64,000 bases of DNA from a candidate division LCP-89 bacterium B3_LCP. Its GTDB lineage: Bacteria > Electryoneota > B3-LCP. The stretch covers positions 186,001 through 250,000 of the forward strand of contig NJBN01000003.1 of assembly GCA_005223185.1 (NCBI GenBank). Reading direction: 5' to 3'. This document shows, piece by piece, positions 45,507 through 53,348 of the stretch. The notes beneath the pieces were generated by a model, which had not been told where the DNA came from, did not search any database, and was given only the letters and a program-made list of their open reading frames with translations. The number at the start of each line of letters is the position of its first letter. Position 1 is the stretch's first letter. Position numbers and translations under genes: made by a program.

Positions 45507-46381
45507 TCCGTTAATTCTCCCATCCATATACGTCCATCAGCTTCAAAAGCCACGAATTTACCATCAGGAGAGATCGCCGGATGAATGGCGATCAGATCTG
45601 TATTCTCTGTGATGTTTATGGCGACGTATCCATCACGCTTTACCAGGTAGATTTCACCTCGTGTCAGACGGTGACCATCATCGTCGGTTCGGTCGAAGAG
45701 GAAGGCAGAACCGTCATTGCTCCAGCAGACGTTATTCCCTGCGCCTAAGAACTGCGCTTCTCTAGTTGCCAAGTTGGTAGCTACCAAACCTCGACCTAAG
45801 ATTTCGTATGTAAGGAACAGCCCATCAGGAGAAATAGCCGGCATACAGCACTGCAGACCGTCGGGTGAAATGCGTTCAACGGGTTTTCCTTCGCGAAGGC
45901 GGTAAATGACGTCACCATCCTGGAAAACCCAACCTTCGGCAGCCTGATCTGTTATCTCCCCATTGGTAGCAAAGGAAACAACGCTGTCTGATACCAACAG
46001 ACGCATGGCTCCATCGAACCAGGCAGGCAGACCGATAGAGGGAGATGAAATCAGCAGCTTCTCATCGCCGCCCGGATCGGTACGCCATAGTTCGCGGCCC
46101 TCCGAAACGACTTTCTTATAGAAGATGCTTCCGTCCGGCGTAAAAGCAAATCCGAATCCACAGCCCATTCCTGACGCTATAGGCTTCAATGATCCGTTTT
46201 GGATGTTGATCTGCAGTATCTCCGTATATTTGGGAGTACTACAGTAAAGCCTGCCGTCATGACTCCATCGCGGCGCCATGCAGTAAGCGCTCTCTGGCGT
46301 CAGGGGCTTTAGATTCTGTAGATTGATTGCCTGCAGAGTAGCGGGCAGAAGCGTTAAAAGACAATAAGTTATTGCTCTCAT
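45503..46381 (-). CDS. TolB-like beta-propeller protein
   Basis: 292 aa with signal peptide MRAITYCLLTLLPATLQA. The repeats MAPRWSHDGRLYCS, GFAFTPDGSIFYK, MPAISPDGLFLTY, NVCWSNDGSAFLF and HPAISPDGKFVAFEADGRIW follow the PD40/WD40-like pattern of TolB. It is shorter than TolB and has no N-terminal TolB domain or sorting domain, so it is probably a periplasmic propeller. First gene of the unit with the amidase and FG-GAP genes. Confidence 0.82.
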   Translation of the reverse strand: MRAITYCLLTLLPATLQAINLQNLKPLTPESAYCMAPRWSHDGRLYCSTPKYTEILQINIQNGSLKPIASGMGCGFGFAFTPDGSIFYKKVVSEGRELWRTDPGGDEKLLISSPSIGLPAWFDGAMRLLVSDSVVSFATNGEITDQAAEGWVFQDGDVIYRLREGKPVERISPDGLQCCMPAISPDGLFLTYEILGRGLVATNLATREAQFLGAGNNVCWSNDGSAFLFDRTDDDGHRLTRGEIYLVKRDGYVAINITENTDLIAIHPAISPDGKFVAFEADGRIWMGELTE

Positions 46382-46436
46382 TTTCGTTCGTTGATTAATT
46401 GATTATTCTGTTTTCCTGCTGGAGCCAGTCCTTAAT

Positions 46437-46465
46437 AAGATAGTTAGAAATATCTCCAAAGGCAA
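46437..46465 (-). promoter_or_regulatory. Promoter of the TolB-like/amidase/FG-GAP unit
   Basis: TTGCCT, 17 bases, TATCTT on the minus strand. Confidence 0.55.
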
Positions 46466-46533
46466 GCGAAAAGAAAAAAAGGGTGAATTTATTTGAGCCG
46501 AATTACCCCTTACGTTAAGTTCTGAGCTTTTAC

Positions 46534-46562
46534 TTGCAAAATATCCTCAGAAAAGCTATCTT
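46534..46562 (+). promoter_or_regulatory. Promoter of the LptF/LptG-family gene
   Basis: TTGCAA, 17 bases, TATCTT, about 85 bases before the ATG at 46650. Confidence 0.5.
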
Positions 46563-46649
46563 TAGCTTGGTTAATAATTGCAGGAACTTAACACGTTGTA
46601 AAAGCATTACATTACATGTATTTACACGAGGAAATCATTCAGTATATCC

Positions 46650-47738
46650 ATGAACTTGCCACTTAAGATATTCGACCGGTACGTCATCGGTATATTCATC
46701 CGGCAGTTGCTCTTCGCCGTCTTAGCCGCTGTCCTGATCTTCATCGTCGTTGACCTGATCGAGCATCTGGACAAATTTATCGATAAGAAAGTGCCCCTCG
46801 AAGTGGTCGTTCAGTATTATGGGTACTTTCTACCCTACATAATCTATCTGGTTCTGCCGGTGGGAGTACTCTTAGCTGCGCTTTTCACCATCGGAGGATT
46901 AAGCCGCACGCACGAATTAACCGCGATGAAGGCATCCGGCATAAGTCTGCATCGCATCCTTTTGCATTTATTGGTGTTGGGAATACTACTCACCGGCTGG
47001 AGATTTGTCTTCGGTGAAACCGTTGTCCCCTATTCCAATAAACAGAATAAGGATATTTATCGCTACCATGTGAAGGGCGTATCTCCGCGTAAAGCCGGAC
47101 GGCGAGGTGATATTTACCTTCGCAACCATCCCGATCAGTTGGTACACATCAAACACTTCGATTCACAATCCGGGCAGATTTTCAATCTGGACTGGCAGAG
47201 TTTCGCTGGCGAAGTGATGCAGAAACGGATTACCGCAAAAAAGGCGTTCTGGAAGGATTCTGCCTGGGTGCTGGAAGGAGGGCGCAGGTGGACTTTCACT
47301 GCTGATAGCACTTATCTGGACAAGTTTGCCCTGCAGCCCTATTATGATCTGGGTTTCATACCGGAAGATCTAACCAAGGTACAGACCAATCCCGAAGAGA
47401 TGGGCTACTGGCAACTGCAAAAATTCGTGGATCGGTTGAAGAGCATGGGTGGCGATCCTCTGAAATGGGAAGTTGAATTAGCCTGCAAAGCCGCCATGCC
47501 CTGGACCTGCGCCATAGTTCTCCTGCTGGGAGTGCCCATTGCTGCTCACTACCGGCGATCCGGATTATCCATATCGTTCGGTATAGGTCTCTTCATAAGT
47601 TTCGTCTATTTTGCTCTGCAGCAGATTGGCAGAGTGTTAGGTTTCAACGGTACGGTTTCCCCCGTTGTAGCCGCCTGGCTGGGAAATGCGGTGTTCGTCT
47701 TGATCGGTTTGTATCTGTATTGGCGGGTGGAGAAGTAG
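46650..47738 (+). CDS. LptF/LptG-family lipopolysaccharide export permease
   Basis: 362 aa. MNLPLKIFDRYVIGIFIRQLLFAVLA is the family's N-terminal helix. Helices near 60-80 and 100-120, a periplasmic jellyroll-like domain (about 130-250) and three C-terminal helices (AMPWTCAIVLLLGVPIAAHY, ISFGIGLFISFVYFALQQIG, AWLGNAVFVLIGLYLYW) match YjgP/YjgQ. It forms the membrane part of the Lpt complex that pulls LPS from the inner membrane. A single copy is in view; the partner and LptB must be elsewhere. Closest by feel to LptG. Confidence 0.9.
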   Translation: MNLPLKIFDRYVIGIFIRQLLFAVLAAVLIFIVVDLIEHLDKFIDKKVPLEVVVQYYGYFLPYIIYLVLPVGVLLAALFTIGGLSRTHELTAMKASGISLHRILLHLLVLGILLTGWRFVFGETVVPYSNKQNKDIYRYHVKGVSPRKAGRRGDIYLRNHPDQLVHIKHFDSQSGQIFNLDWQSFAGEVMQKRITAKKAFWKDSAWVLEGGRRWTFTADSTYLDKFALQPYYDLGFIPEDLTKVQTNPEEMGYWQLQKFVDRLKSMGGDPLKWEVELACKAAMPWTCAIVLLLGVPIAAHYRRSGLSISFGIGLFISFVYFALQQIGRVLGFNGTVSPVVAAWLGNAVFVLIGLYLYWRVEK

Positions 47739-47772
47739 GGGGATTTGCGATCACTGAATTATCCGCTCATGC

Positions 47773-47801
47773 TTGACAAAGCATCATGGATGTTGTATAT
47801 T
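47773..47801 (+). promoter_or_regulatory. Promoter of tRNA-Pro/tRNA-Arg
   Basis: TTGACA, 17 bases, TATATT, ending 27 bases before tRNA-Pro. A perfect match to the window consensus. Confidence 0.75.
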
Positions 47802-47828
47802 ATTTGTTCATAATTCATACTTTCATTT

Positions 47829-47904
<76 letters not shown>

Positions 47905-47929
47905 CAAAAGGATCCTCCCGATCATCCTT

Positions 47930-48002
47930 GCGCTCGTAGCTCAATGGATAGAGCATCGGCCTTCTAAGCCGAGGGTTCCGAGTTCGAGTCTCGGCGGGCG
48001 TA
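47930..48002 (+). tRNA. tRNA-Arg(TCT), integration site of the right-hand element
   Basis: Acceptor GCGCTCG/CGGGCGT, D arm GCTC...GAGC, anticodon stem TCGGC/GCCGA and loop CTTCTAA (anticodon TCT), T arm CCGAG TTCGAGT CTCGG, discriminator A. Only 27 bases separate it from tRNA-Pro. An integrase gene faces its 3' end 120 bases away. No second copy of the tRNA 3' end was found in the window. Confidence 0.95.
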
Positions 48003-48022
48003 CAAGTATAAAACCATGAATA

Positions 48023-48054
48023 AACGGCACTTAAGAGTGTCGTTTTTCTCTTTT
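48023..48054 (+). terminator. Terminator of the tRNA-Pro/tRNA-Arg transcript
   Basis: Stem AACGGCACT / AGTGTCGTT with a four-base loop, followed by TTTCTCTTTTTT. Confidence 0.8.
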
Positions 48055-48121
48055 TTGGTGTGTGGATTTTGGTGAAATTTAGGGTATTTTCGTCTCGAGG
48101 TATTGCAAAAGTATTGCAAAA

Positions 48122-49135
48122 TCATCCCATGCATGTTAAGGCTTCAGCAGCATCCCGCAAATCTTCAGGAAGCATTCGCGAATAAATCTCCGTTGTCATT
48201 ATACTGCTATGCCCTAACATTTGCGACACTTTTTTTAGATGTACTCCTTTCCTAATCATGTCTACTGCAGCTGTGTGCCGCATGCAGTGCAAATGGTACC
48301 TTGAGGAGAGACCTGCGGCTTTCCGGTAGCGTTGGAAGAGATGCGTAATCCATGAACCGCTATAATTAAATGGTTTCGGTTTACATTGGTCAAGACTCTT
48401 AAGTACTTGCATCAACTCTAAGTTGATTGGAATTATTATTGAGTTTCCAGTCTTCGACTGACGAATGGTAATTTGGTGTTTTTCGTAGTCGATATCAGAC
48501 CATTTAAGGTTTAAAGCATCACTTCTCCGACAGCCTGTCAACGCAAAGAATTTGAATAGCTGCAAGTGATCATTGTCATTTATTGCCTCGAAGAACCTGG
48601 CTTTTTCATCTGGTGGGATACACAAAGGTAGCTTTGGTTTCTCTGGGGTAGGTATTATTCTCTTTTGGGCAAATGGATTTATTCTCAGGTATTTCTGTCC
48701 TGGTTTATCAAATGCCCAGCCAAAAGCTGATCTGATTGCTCGCAATCGAATACTAGCCGTAGATGCCTTTACGTGTTCGAGAAGATAATCTCTGAATCGA
48801 AGAGTAACGTTTGAAGTTATTGTATCAAGCCTACAATCACCTGTAAACTTCATTAGACAGTTCAGGGCAAAAACATCTATACTTATTGTCTGTTCCGACT
48901 TGCCGATACGTCTCCGATCCTCTTCGTATATCTGAATGAACTCAGAAAGCATTATTGGCTTTATCTCTTCTATGGGTTCCAAACCCAATGCAATCCGGGT
49001 TTGTTCATCCTCGAATTTGCGCATGGCGGCTGTCGCTAACTTCTTATCACCAGTCTTGGTAGATTTCATCTTACGTTGGCCATTTTCAAACCAGGTGATG
49101 TACCACCGTTTATTTCTTTTGAACAAAGATGCCAT
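48122..49135 (-). CDS. Tyrosine-type site-specific integrase
   Basis: 337 aa. An Arm-type N-terminus (KRNKRWYITWFENGQRKMKSTKTGDKK), a SAM-like core-binding domain (about 60-150), then the catalytic domain with Arg in LTGCRRSDAL, His-x-x-Arg in HCMRHTAA and the Tyr nucleophile in EIYSRML. All catalytic residues are present. It sits next to the tRNA-Arg 3' end with an excisionase gene upstream, the usual layout of an integrative element. The C-terminus is nearly the same as the remnant at 41576-41858. Confidence 0.95.
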   Translation of the reverse strand: MASLFKRNKRWYITWFENGQRKMKSTKTGDKKLATAAMRKFEDEQTRIALGLEPIEEIKPIMLSEFIQIYEEDRRRIGKSEQTISIDVFALNCLMKFTGDCRLDTITSNVTLRFRDYLLEHVKASTASIRLRAIRSAFGWAFDKPGQKYLRINPFAQKRIIPTPEKPKLPLCIPPDEKARFFEAINDNDHLQLFKFFALTGCRRSDALNLKWSDIDYEKHQITIRQSKTGNSIIIPINLELMQVLKSLDQCKPKPFNYSGSWITHLFQRYRKAAGLSSRYHLHCMRHTAAVDMIRKGVHLKKVSQMLGHSSIMTTEIYSRMLPEDLRDAAEALTCMG

Positions 49136-49245
49136 TTTACCTCCTTATTTTTTATGTCAAAGAACCGACAGGTAAAACAGCCCTTTTGCACCTACTAATG
49201 TACAGTTCATTAGAAACCTTTTCAAGTGATATTTTCATAAGCTCG

Positions 49246-49485
49246 TCATTGTATCGGTATTTCATTCAAGTCTAACCATCGTTCAAGCTTCGATCGTTTA
49301 AAACGCAACGAACCATTCACCTTTGAGAACGGAATTCTTCTTTTTCGTACCCAATCTCTTAACGTGTATTCTGAGATGCGCAAGAATTCGGCAGCTTCAT
49401 GGAGGTCGAAAATCTCTAAGGTTTGTGATTGTTGTCGAAGTGCTTTTAACTCCGACAGAATACCTTGTAATAGTAGCGTATCCAT
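49246..49485 (-). CDS. Excisionase-like helix-turn-helix protein
   Basis: 79 aa. LEIFDLHEAAEFLRISEYTLRDWVRKRRIPFSKVNGSLRFKRSKLERWL is the MerR-like winged helix of Xis/AlpA-type proteins (DNA-binding domain, excisionase family). It lies 110 bases upstream of the integrase on the same strand and most likely steers excision. Confidence 0.85.
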   Translation of the reverse strand: MDTLLLQGILSELKALRQQSQTLEIFDLHEAAEFLRISEYTLRDWVRKRRIPFSKVNGSLRFKRSKLERWLDLNEIPIQ

Positions 49486-49508
49486 CCGATCAATTTATTC
49501 TATAAATA

Positions 49509-49709
49509 CTAATCTTCAGACTTAACTTGTTCCAGTAATTCTTTTTTGGGACGGTGACCGAACCGGTGTGTCCACAACGGACAAGACCTGCTCGGACAAC
49601 GCTTCACATTCCACCAGGACCCATTCTGGCACTCCCAGCAGAAGCGCCGAATCCCTTTCAACGATTTCGTCCTGAACGCTGGATATTCGTGAGTGCTTTC
49701 GCTTTTCAA
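49509..49709 (-). CDS. Small Cys-rich protein of the element
   Basis: 66 aa with a TTG start and AGGAG before it. The pattern CWECQNG...VKRCPSRSCPLWTHRFG (CxxC ... CxxxxC) predicts a zinc-binding knuckle. It lies 24 bases upstream of the excisionase. I recall similar short phage or plasmid proteins but know no function. Confidence 0.7.
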   Translation of the reverse strand: MKSESTHEYPAFRTKSLKGIRRFCWECQNGSWWNVKRCPSRSCPLWTHRFGHRPKKELLEQVKSED

Positions 49710-49859
49710 TTTACTCCTCTTAAATTACCCTTAGTAGATTTGCGAGAATCGATTTGATCCCGTCTCTCGATAGATTATGAATTTACCCATATCGCATGCA
49801 CAGATCGCTCACTAAGAAAATTCATCTATGTGCTCCTTTATTAAGACGTCATAACCCGC

Positions 49860-50039
49860 TTAAGATCGATCAGAATCGTCAGACTCCGGTGGTCTGAAGG
49901 ATAGTAAAATCGGAATGGATTCGCTTTCAGATTTCTCAAGGCTTCTCGCCTGAACTGTGTATTCCCCATTCTGAACCAATCGCCATAACACGAACTGATT
50001 GATGAACACTTGATGTGTTGGATTGATTTGATTTTCCAT
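49860..50039 (-). CDS. Small hypothetical protein, 59 aa
   Basis: An ATG at 50039 with GGAGG six bases upstream opens a 59-codon frame (MENQINPTHQVFINQFVLWRL... ending in SDDSDRS) with an acidic tail. An overlapping 67-codon frame from 50044 has only one base between ribosome site and start. It shares the strand with the two genes downstream. No family recognised. Confidence 0.55.
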   Translation of the reverse strand: MENQINPTHQVFINQFVLWRLVQNGEYTVQARSLEKSESESIPILLSFRPPESDDSDRS

Positions 50040-50050
50040 GTCATTCCTCC

Positions 50051-50556
50051 TTTGTTTTTTATTCAGAGTTTTTAACCAGGAAATACGCAGAAAAACTGAT
50101 GATATTTCGTTGGAATTTTACCCTGATTTAAGGTTGTAAGTTGTTAAATATCAAGAAAAAAGGCTTGCTGAAAATGCTGAAAAAATAGGTTATCACCCCC
50201 TCCGGCGGTCAAGAAACTTTCAAAAACAGCCTACACGCGCACTCGTACACACGCGCGAAGGGTTGATTACTCATATAGTTTGACTGATGTTATCTCAATA
50301 AAATCAAGCTGTAAGTAATAAATTCTATGCCCTCTATTACCTGGTTTACCCCCTATTAAGTCTCTTTCGCTTTCTATCCTCTTGTCAAGAGTTCGAACAA
50401 CACGCTGAAAGCATCCAAAAGAGCATACAATTAAAGCCTAAATCAGTATAAATAAATGAATTAGTAATCTGTAAGGAGCATATAAAATTAATAATCATCG
50501 AAATATTCGGCATAAACTAAATCTCTCTATACTATAGGATAGTACTATAGAATAGG
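50051..50556. other. Non-coding stretch before the small-protein genes
   Basis: AT-rich, about 500 bases. No gene, tRNA or clear promoter found. TACTATAG is repeated closely at 50529-50550, next to the primase stop. Confidence 0.4.
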
Positions 50557-51867
50557 TTATCTCCAATAGTAGCGTTTTGAGTTCTTTGCATCTTTATCAG
50601 GTTTCTTGAAATACTTTTCTACTGCTTTGTCGCGTACACTTCTGCGTACACCCTTTGGTAATTCTAAGATAAAGGTATTTTTAGTCTCGGGTCTTGAGTT
50701 CCGGAACTCTGTTAATGCAGCGGTTTTCAGACGTACCTCGTCCTCAGTCCATTGATCTGGAGGAATTTTATTAAGCACGCGGTTTACAGGATCCTGGCAC
50801 TCTGATAAGCTTGGCATTCTTCTATTCTGTGTCTTACGAAACCAACTACATTCTTTCTCTTTACAAAATGGCTTAACCCATGGATGGTGGCAACCATAGT
50901 CATATTTCTCCGCATTTTTTATGGCATTTTGTATGTAAACATACTCGAGTGGTGGCGAATTAGTATTATTCCATACGATGATTTGCGGGTACACAATCTG
51001 AACAGCATCTGTGTAAGTCATACCTTTCTTATCCATTAAAAACCTGAACGTCTTAGAAGCAAGAACGTGTGCAGCGCGTTTTCGACGATCGCTCAATCCA
51101 CCTTCGTACATCCTTCTCGTACATGCCTGGTCCTCAAATAAGTCGTGATATTCTGCTCTCTCAACGCAAGATTCAACTTCTAAAGATCTTTCGGTAGTAG
51201 TATTTATTGCTTCTCCTGTAATATCCTGAAGGTATTGTACAGGGAAAAATTCATCGAAAGCGTATGGATATAGAGGTTGCTTATCCAATGCAAGTCTTTG
51301 AATCTGGGATATGGAAAGAGAAGTAATTTGGTTCCAATTGAGATATATTTTTCGGTGATCACCCTTTCTATGCCATGAATTCGGAATACTTAGAATTTGA
51401 TTAGCTTTATATATACCCATATCTGCTGTGCTATCGTTACTTAATAAACCTGCATCCTCAAGTATTCTCGTGGCGACATTCTTTTGCAATATGTGTGGAT
51501 TTACGAGAGGTGAAAATCCACCAAAGATCGAAGGTGGGAGGTAAACATGAAATCCTTTCTCGCCACTAAAATAATACACCAGAGAATCAACAGGAACATA
51601 GTGTACCACTGATAAGAAATTGCCTAAATGCCTTGCATGATCAAGGACAAGGTTGAGATTTCCTGGTGAATCGAAGTCTAAATGCACGAACCTTGGGATG
51701 CCAGTGCCTTTATAACCCGCTGTTTTCTTATTAGCCTTGACATATTCTACTAAATCTGTTGAATATATACATGGTGATGTGTAAGCCTCATCATCATAAC
51801 CCTCCTGTTCGATTCTTTCAACTTCTTGAATGGTTAGTACCTGACGACGCCTGCTTCTTCCGCCCAA
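50557..51867 (-). CDS. Archaeo-eukaryotic-type primase (PrimPol-like)
   Basis: About 436 aa from a TTG at 51867. The motifs fit the AEP superfamily: FVHLDFDS (metal-binding acidic pair), YYFSGEKGFHVYLPP (catalytic His/nucleotide site), ILSIPNSWHRKGDHRKIYL (third motif). C-terminal to this are CHHPWVKPFCKEKEC (possible zinc cysteines) and a helical region. Such primases serve replication of plasmids and integrative elements. The frame stays open upstream to about 51974 without an ATG, GTG or TTG and reads plausible protein (VKFHEDDIIGNSVESRYK), so the true start may be non-standard or the 5' end damaged. Confidence 0.75.
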   Translation of the reverse strand: MGGRSRRRQVLTIQEVERIEQEGYDDEAYTSPCIYSTDLVEYVKANKKTAGYKGTGIPRFVHLDFDSPGNLNLVLDHARHLGNFLSVVHYVPVDSLVYYFSGEKGFHVYLPPSIFGGFSPLVNPHILQKNVATRILEDAGLLSNDSTADMGIYKANQILSIPNSWHRKGDHRKIYLNWNQITSLSISQIQRLALDKQPLYPYAFDEFFPVQYLQDITGEAINTTTERSLEVESCVERAEYHDLFEDQACTRRMYEGGLSDRRKRAAHVLASKTFRFLMDKKGMTYTDAVQIVYPQIIVWNNTNSPPLEYVYIQNAIKNAEKYDYGCHHPWVKPFCKEKECSWFRKTQNRRMPSLSECQDPVNRVLNKIPPDQWTEDEVRLKTAALTEFRNSRPETKNTFILELPKGVRRSVRDKAVEKYFKKPDKDAKNSKRYYWR

Positions 51868-51975
51868 CGCAACTTGGACATATGAATATTCATCAGTTTT
51901 ATATCTGCTTTCAACACTATTTCCTATGATATCATCCTCATGAAATTTAACTAATTGGTTTTCATGTATTATCTA

Positions 51976-52494
51976 GTTCAAGCCGACAGCTCAAGTTTCT
52001 TACCCCTTCTTAAACACATCCACTAATTGCTTAAACTAATATCAGGAATGAAGAAACCAAATTGATATTAACTGCAAAATCCCAAAAAGGATCAAAAATG
52101 GCTATTAAATAGCAGAATTCTGAATGTTTCACGCGGTATTACCGAATATTACGTAGAGTATCTGCCCGTGAAACAAACATTCAAATCAGTGTTCGCCTGT
52201 CAGTTGACTATACTTGAAAAAATTACAAATATTCACTTGCACTTCGGTTTCAGTGTACCTAAATTATGAATGCAAACAGATAGAGGGCATGCACACAAAG
52301 AGCATTAGCTCTTTATCTGTCTGTATACAACTTCAATTTTCTTTTCAAATCCTCGGTGTTGCTGCACCGGGGATTTGTGTTTTAACAATCCTTAACAATT
52401 TTAGCGTTAAAACATTTTGTGACAAATTGAAATATCATTCTGCTCGGTCAGCCTTATTCAATCTGTTGCCAGAATGTATCATTCATCCCTCCCA
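51976..52494. other. Non-coding stretch with two hairpins
   Basis: No gene supported. It holds AAAGAGC-ATTA-GCTCTTT at 52297-52314 and, on the plus strand, the longer hairpin at 52347-52376. It could hold the element's origin or a small RNA; no iterons are seen. Confidence 0.4.
52347..52376 (+). terminator. Strong hairpin with T-rich tail
   Basis: AAATCCTCGGTG / CACCGGGGATTT, twelve pairs with one G-T, six-base loop, then GTGTTTTAAC. Either a terminator or part of a structured RNA, since no gene precedes it on that strand. Confidence 0.5.
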
Positions 52495-52836
52495 CTAAAC
52501 CTTTGGCAGCAATCTTGATATTCCCACCAAGTGGTCATCTGACAGGTACCCTCTAATCTGGCAGAGTGTTAAACGGTGAATAAGCTTTGAGAAAATGGGC
52601 TCATTTCGCATCAGATCTCTTAATCCTGGTGGGATCATTCCAGACACAGCAAGAAGTGCCTCATAATCAAGTCGTAAAACGTCTGCAATTCGCTTCAACG
52701 TTTTGGGGCCAACATCTGTTCGACCTGACTCAAGAAGGCTGATAGTTGCTGGCGAAACCCCAACGAGTTTAGCTAATTCCGAGCTTTGAATTCCTTGATC
52801 CAACCGAGCATTCCGAATAATTTTTCCTGACATCAC
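52495..52836 (-). CDS. XRE-family transcriptional regulator
   Basis: 113 aa. A Cro/CI-type helix-turn-helix takes up residues 5-60 (NARLDQGIQSSELAKLVGVSPATISLLESGRTDVGPKTLKRIADVL). The C-terminal 50 residues (IPPGLRDLMRNEPIFSKLIHRLTLCQIRGYL) are a small helical domain. It is divergent from the helicase-methyltransferase operon and is the obvious candidate to control it. Confidence 0.88.
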   Translation of the reverse strand: MMSGKIIRNARLDQGIQSSELAKLVGVSPATISLLESGRTDVGPKTLKRIADVLRLDYEALLAVSGMIPPGLRDLMRNEPIFSKLIHRLTLCQIRGYLSDDHLVGISRLLPKV

Positions 52837-52858
52837 TAATTTCTTTGATAGGATTTAC

Positions 52859-52887
52859 AAATTATGCACAGTTATTAGATGAAACAA
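52859..52887 (-). promoter_or_regulatory. Possible promoter of the XRE regulator
   Basis: TTGTTT, 17 bases, TAATTT on the minus strand, weaker than the others. The rest of the 500-base gap to the helicase holds no gene. Confidence 0.35.
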
Positions 52888-53221
52888 GTCATGTTGTAAG
52901 TTATTGTGACTCTGATACTACAGGTTATAAATACGGTTATTAGGTGCATGATTTAATATGTGTGCAAAAAATGCGCTTCAATTATGAATATAGTGCACCA
53001 TTCGCATGAATTCAAGGCTTTTTTTAGCTTTTTTTTATAAGTTTACTAAATAAATCAAGGATGTCCAGAGACAATTATTTCACTTGTACAGGTTGATAAG
53101 ATTTAGTGGACTTTCAAAAACTTAACTGGTTTGCTACTACTGAGATAGCATGAGGATTCCCTGTATGTCGGTGATGTGGCCCCTTCAGGGATTTTATTTT
53201 ATCAAAATGTGTTCTAAGTTG

Positions 53222-53250
53222 TTGACATGTCGAGAGATATTGTGTATATT
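53222..53250 (+). promoter_or_regulatory. Promoter of the helicase-methyltransferase operon
   Basis: TTGACA, 17 bases, TATATT, identical in form to the best host promoters, about 100 bases before the start at 53349. Confidence 0.7.
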
Positions 53251-53348
53251 CTGATTGGTTGCTTCGTCTTTGGATCATAAATACCTACAATCCCTCCGAG
53301 GCTTCGCATTGTCAATTCTGCAACTGTGAATAACACATAAACAAAAAT

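Noticed and set aside
49841-50044. 67-codon minus-strand frame
   Set aside because: Its start is one base from the ribosome site. The 59-codon frame from 50039 has the right six-base spacing and is preferred.
52214-52498. 94-codon plus-strand frame
   Set aside because: It runs through two strong hairpins, lacks a ribosome site and has no recognisable protein pattern.
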